Origin: Bacteroidales bacterium
Lineage (GTDB): Bacteria > Bacteroidota > Bacteroidia > Bacteroidales > UBA932
Assembly (NCBI GenBank): GCA_024401715.1
Contig: JAKSKO010000025.1
Span: 1-32,495 of the forward strand
Reading direction: 5' to 3'
Length of the DNA stretch: 32,495 bases
Positions 31,802 to 32,495 of the stretch are shown here, in pieces; the stretch's first letter is position 1, and every line of letters starts with the position of its first letter. The notes beneath the pieces were generated by a model. It worked only from the letters and a program-made list of their open reading frames with translations. It had not been told where the DNA came from and made no database searches. Both the position numbers and the translations under genes were made by a program.

Positions 31802-31809
31802 TAAAATTG
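31802..31809 (+). promoter_or_regulatory. Near-consensus -7 box before the small helical protein gene
   Basis: TAAAATTG, one mismatch from TAnnTTTG, ending 4 nt before the ATG at 31814. Weak, and it would leave almost no leader. Confidence 0.35.
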
Positions 31810-31813
31810 CGTT

Positions 31814-32005
31814 ATGGATACACTTGCACAAGATACCGTCAGACGCATCCTGCACAGGCTGGATGATGCGCGACGCGAGATTCATGATCTTCAGCTCAAG
31901 GAGGATTACCCATTCTCGGCAAAACTGGAACGTGCGCATGACGCTTTGGAAAATGCTGAGAAGTTTCTCAAAGAAACAATTTCAAAGAATCAGGACGATG
32001 AATAA
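31814..32005 (+). CDS. Small charged helical protein, unknown function
   Basis: A 63-residue protein, not recognised as a named family. It has no signal peptide or membrane segment, is rich in Asp, Glu, Arg, Lys and Leu, and its pattern (TVRRILHRLDDARREIHDL, then LERAHDALENAEKFLKETI) suggests two amphipathic helices able to form a hairpin or coiled coil. Its stop overlaps the FKBP start by 8 nt (ATGAATAA), which argues that it is translated and coupled to the isomerase. A helical regulator or binding partner is a guess only. Confidence 0.65.
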   Translation: MDTLAQDTVRRILHRLDDARREIHDLQLKEDYPFSAKLERAHDALENAEKFLKETISKNQDDE

Positions 32006-32393
32006 GACACAATATAAAGAAGTTAACAAAGAGTATCTGGCTCTCAAGGCTCAGGAACCGGGTGTGGAGAATATCGGCGGCGTGCTTGTAAAACGCCTTG
32101 CCAATGGTTCGGGAGAGCGTACGGCCAGCCTCTCCAGCATTGTTGTGTGCCGATACAGTGGACACCTGATTGACGGCAGCTGCTTTGACAGCAACGAGAA
32201 TGACGCGATGCCTTATCCTTTCCGCGTGCGTGAACTCATAGAAGGCTGGCAGATTGCATTGACCCGCATGAAAGTGGGAGACAGGTGGGAACTGACAATA
32301 CCTGCGGAACTCGGTTACGGATCTGCCCGTGTTGAAGGCATTCCTGCCCACAGTACATTGATATTTACCCTGGAACTTCTGCAGATAGCGTGA
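31998..32393 (+). CDS. FKBP-type peptidyl-prolyl cis-trans isomerase
   Basis: A 131-residue PPIase of the FKBP fold, catalysing proline isomerisation in folding proteins. FKBP signatures are VVCRYSGHLIDGSCFDSN (the Y-x-G-x-L-DG-x-x-FDS core), FRVRELIEGWQIALTRMKVGDRWELTIPAELGYG (G-W-x-x-AL, M-x-x-G, IP-x-x-LGYG) and IPAHSTLIFTLELLQI at the C-terminus. No signal peptide, so it is probably cytosolic, whereas many Bacteroidota FKBPs are lipoproteins. The frame is open far upstream, but the ATG at 31998 gives the natural start. It overlaps the preceding small gene. Confidence 0.92.
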   Translation: MNKTQYKEVNKEYLALKAQEPGVENIGGVLVKRLANGSGERTASLSSIVVCRYSGHLIDGSCFDSNENDAMPYPFRVRELIEGWQIALTRMKVGDRWELTIPAELGYGSARVEGIPAHSTLIFTLELLQIA

Positions 32394-32417
32394 TATAATA
32401 TTTTGATTATAAATAAG

Positions 32418-32495
32418 ATGGATAGATTACAAGCGTTGAACCTGGCCGCATACATTTTTCTCGCGGTGGTGATAATATTGACATCTCTTACTGTC
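32418..32495 (+). CDS. Start of a membrane protein, cut by the window edge
   Basis: Only 26 codons are visible: MDRLQALNLAA followed by a hydrophobic run YIFLAVVIILTSLTV, which looks like a first transmembrane helix. It begins 24 nt after the FKBP stop on the same strand and may belong to the same transcript. Family cannot be told. Confidence 0.45.
   Translation, partial: MDRLQALNLAAYIFLAVVIILTSLTV

Noticed and set aside
1..32495. CRISPR array, prophage, integrative element or toxin-antitoxin system
   Set aside because: No regularly spaced repeats, phage structural genes, integrase, conjugation genes or toxin-antitoxin pairs were recognised; apart from the mtaB element the region looks like ordinary chromosome.

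Overview
The window is a gene-dense stretch of a Bacteroidota chromosome, most likely order Bacteroidales. The evidence is the gene set (ATP-type pckA, RecQ with a Bacteroidales-style C-terminal region, short RsmI-like methylase, DUF4251 protein, FKBP lipid-free PPIase, exported C1 peptidase) and the repeated use of the Bacteroidota -7 promoter box TAnnTTTG in front of nearly every transcription unit. No phage, CRISPR array, plasmid gene or transposase is visible. Genus cannot be fixed from this sequence.

Layout. 1-643: 5' part of pckA (minus). 734-11400: a tight seven-gene minus-strand operon, read tamB, RsmI-like methylase, folB, mtaB, MBL hydrolase, recQ (broken), Tat-lipoprotein dipeptide epimerase. 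11493-14082: divergent plus-strand pair tsaD and a COG2509-type FAD oxidoreductase, closed by a long perfect terminator hairpin. 14123-15817: minus-strand outer-membrane barrel gene and the rpsF-rpsR-rplI ribosomal operon. 15961-18467: plus-strand pair encoding a GH18-ThuA fusion lipoprotein and an SGNH hydrolase. 18538-22183: pepD (minus) divergent from a POT peptide transporter and a DUF4251 protein. 22275-22362: tRNA-Ser(GGA). 22370-27171: minus-strand operon of exported cysteine peptidase, pssA, parE and an esterase. 27243-32495: DEDD exonuclease, DMT transporter plus APH-like kinase, BASS transporter, beta-carbonic anhydrase plus LMW phosphatase, a small helical protein overlapping an FKBP isomerase, and the start of a membrane protein.

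Most striking signal: a 190-bp element (5371-5560) bounded by perfect 25-bp inverted repeats, packed with further hairpins, sits inside mtaB and is read through in frame. It adds about 63 residues just before the radical-SAM cysteines. It looks like a MITE-like or palindromic repeat that has become part of a protein, comparable in principle to the in-frame palindromic elements of Rickettsia. A second oddity is recQ, which has a frameshift with loss of about ten codons in helicase motif IV and also lacks its C-terminal zinc ligands. Functional themes: t6A37 tRNA modification (tsaD and mtaB share one intergenic control region), peptide use (pepD, POT, epimerase, C1 peptidase) and envelope biogenesis (tamB, pssA, barrel protein).
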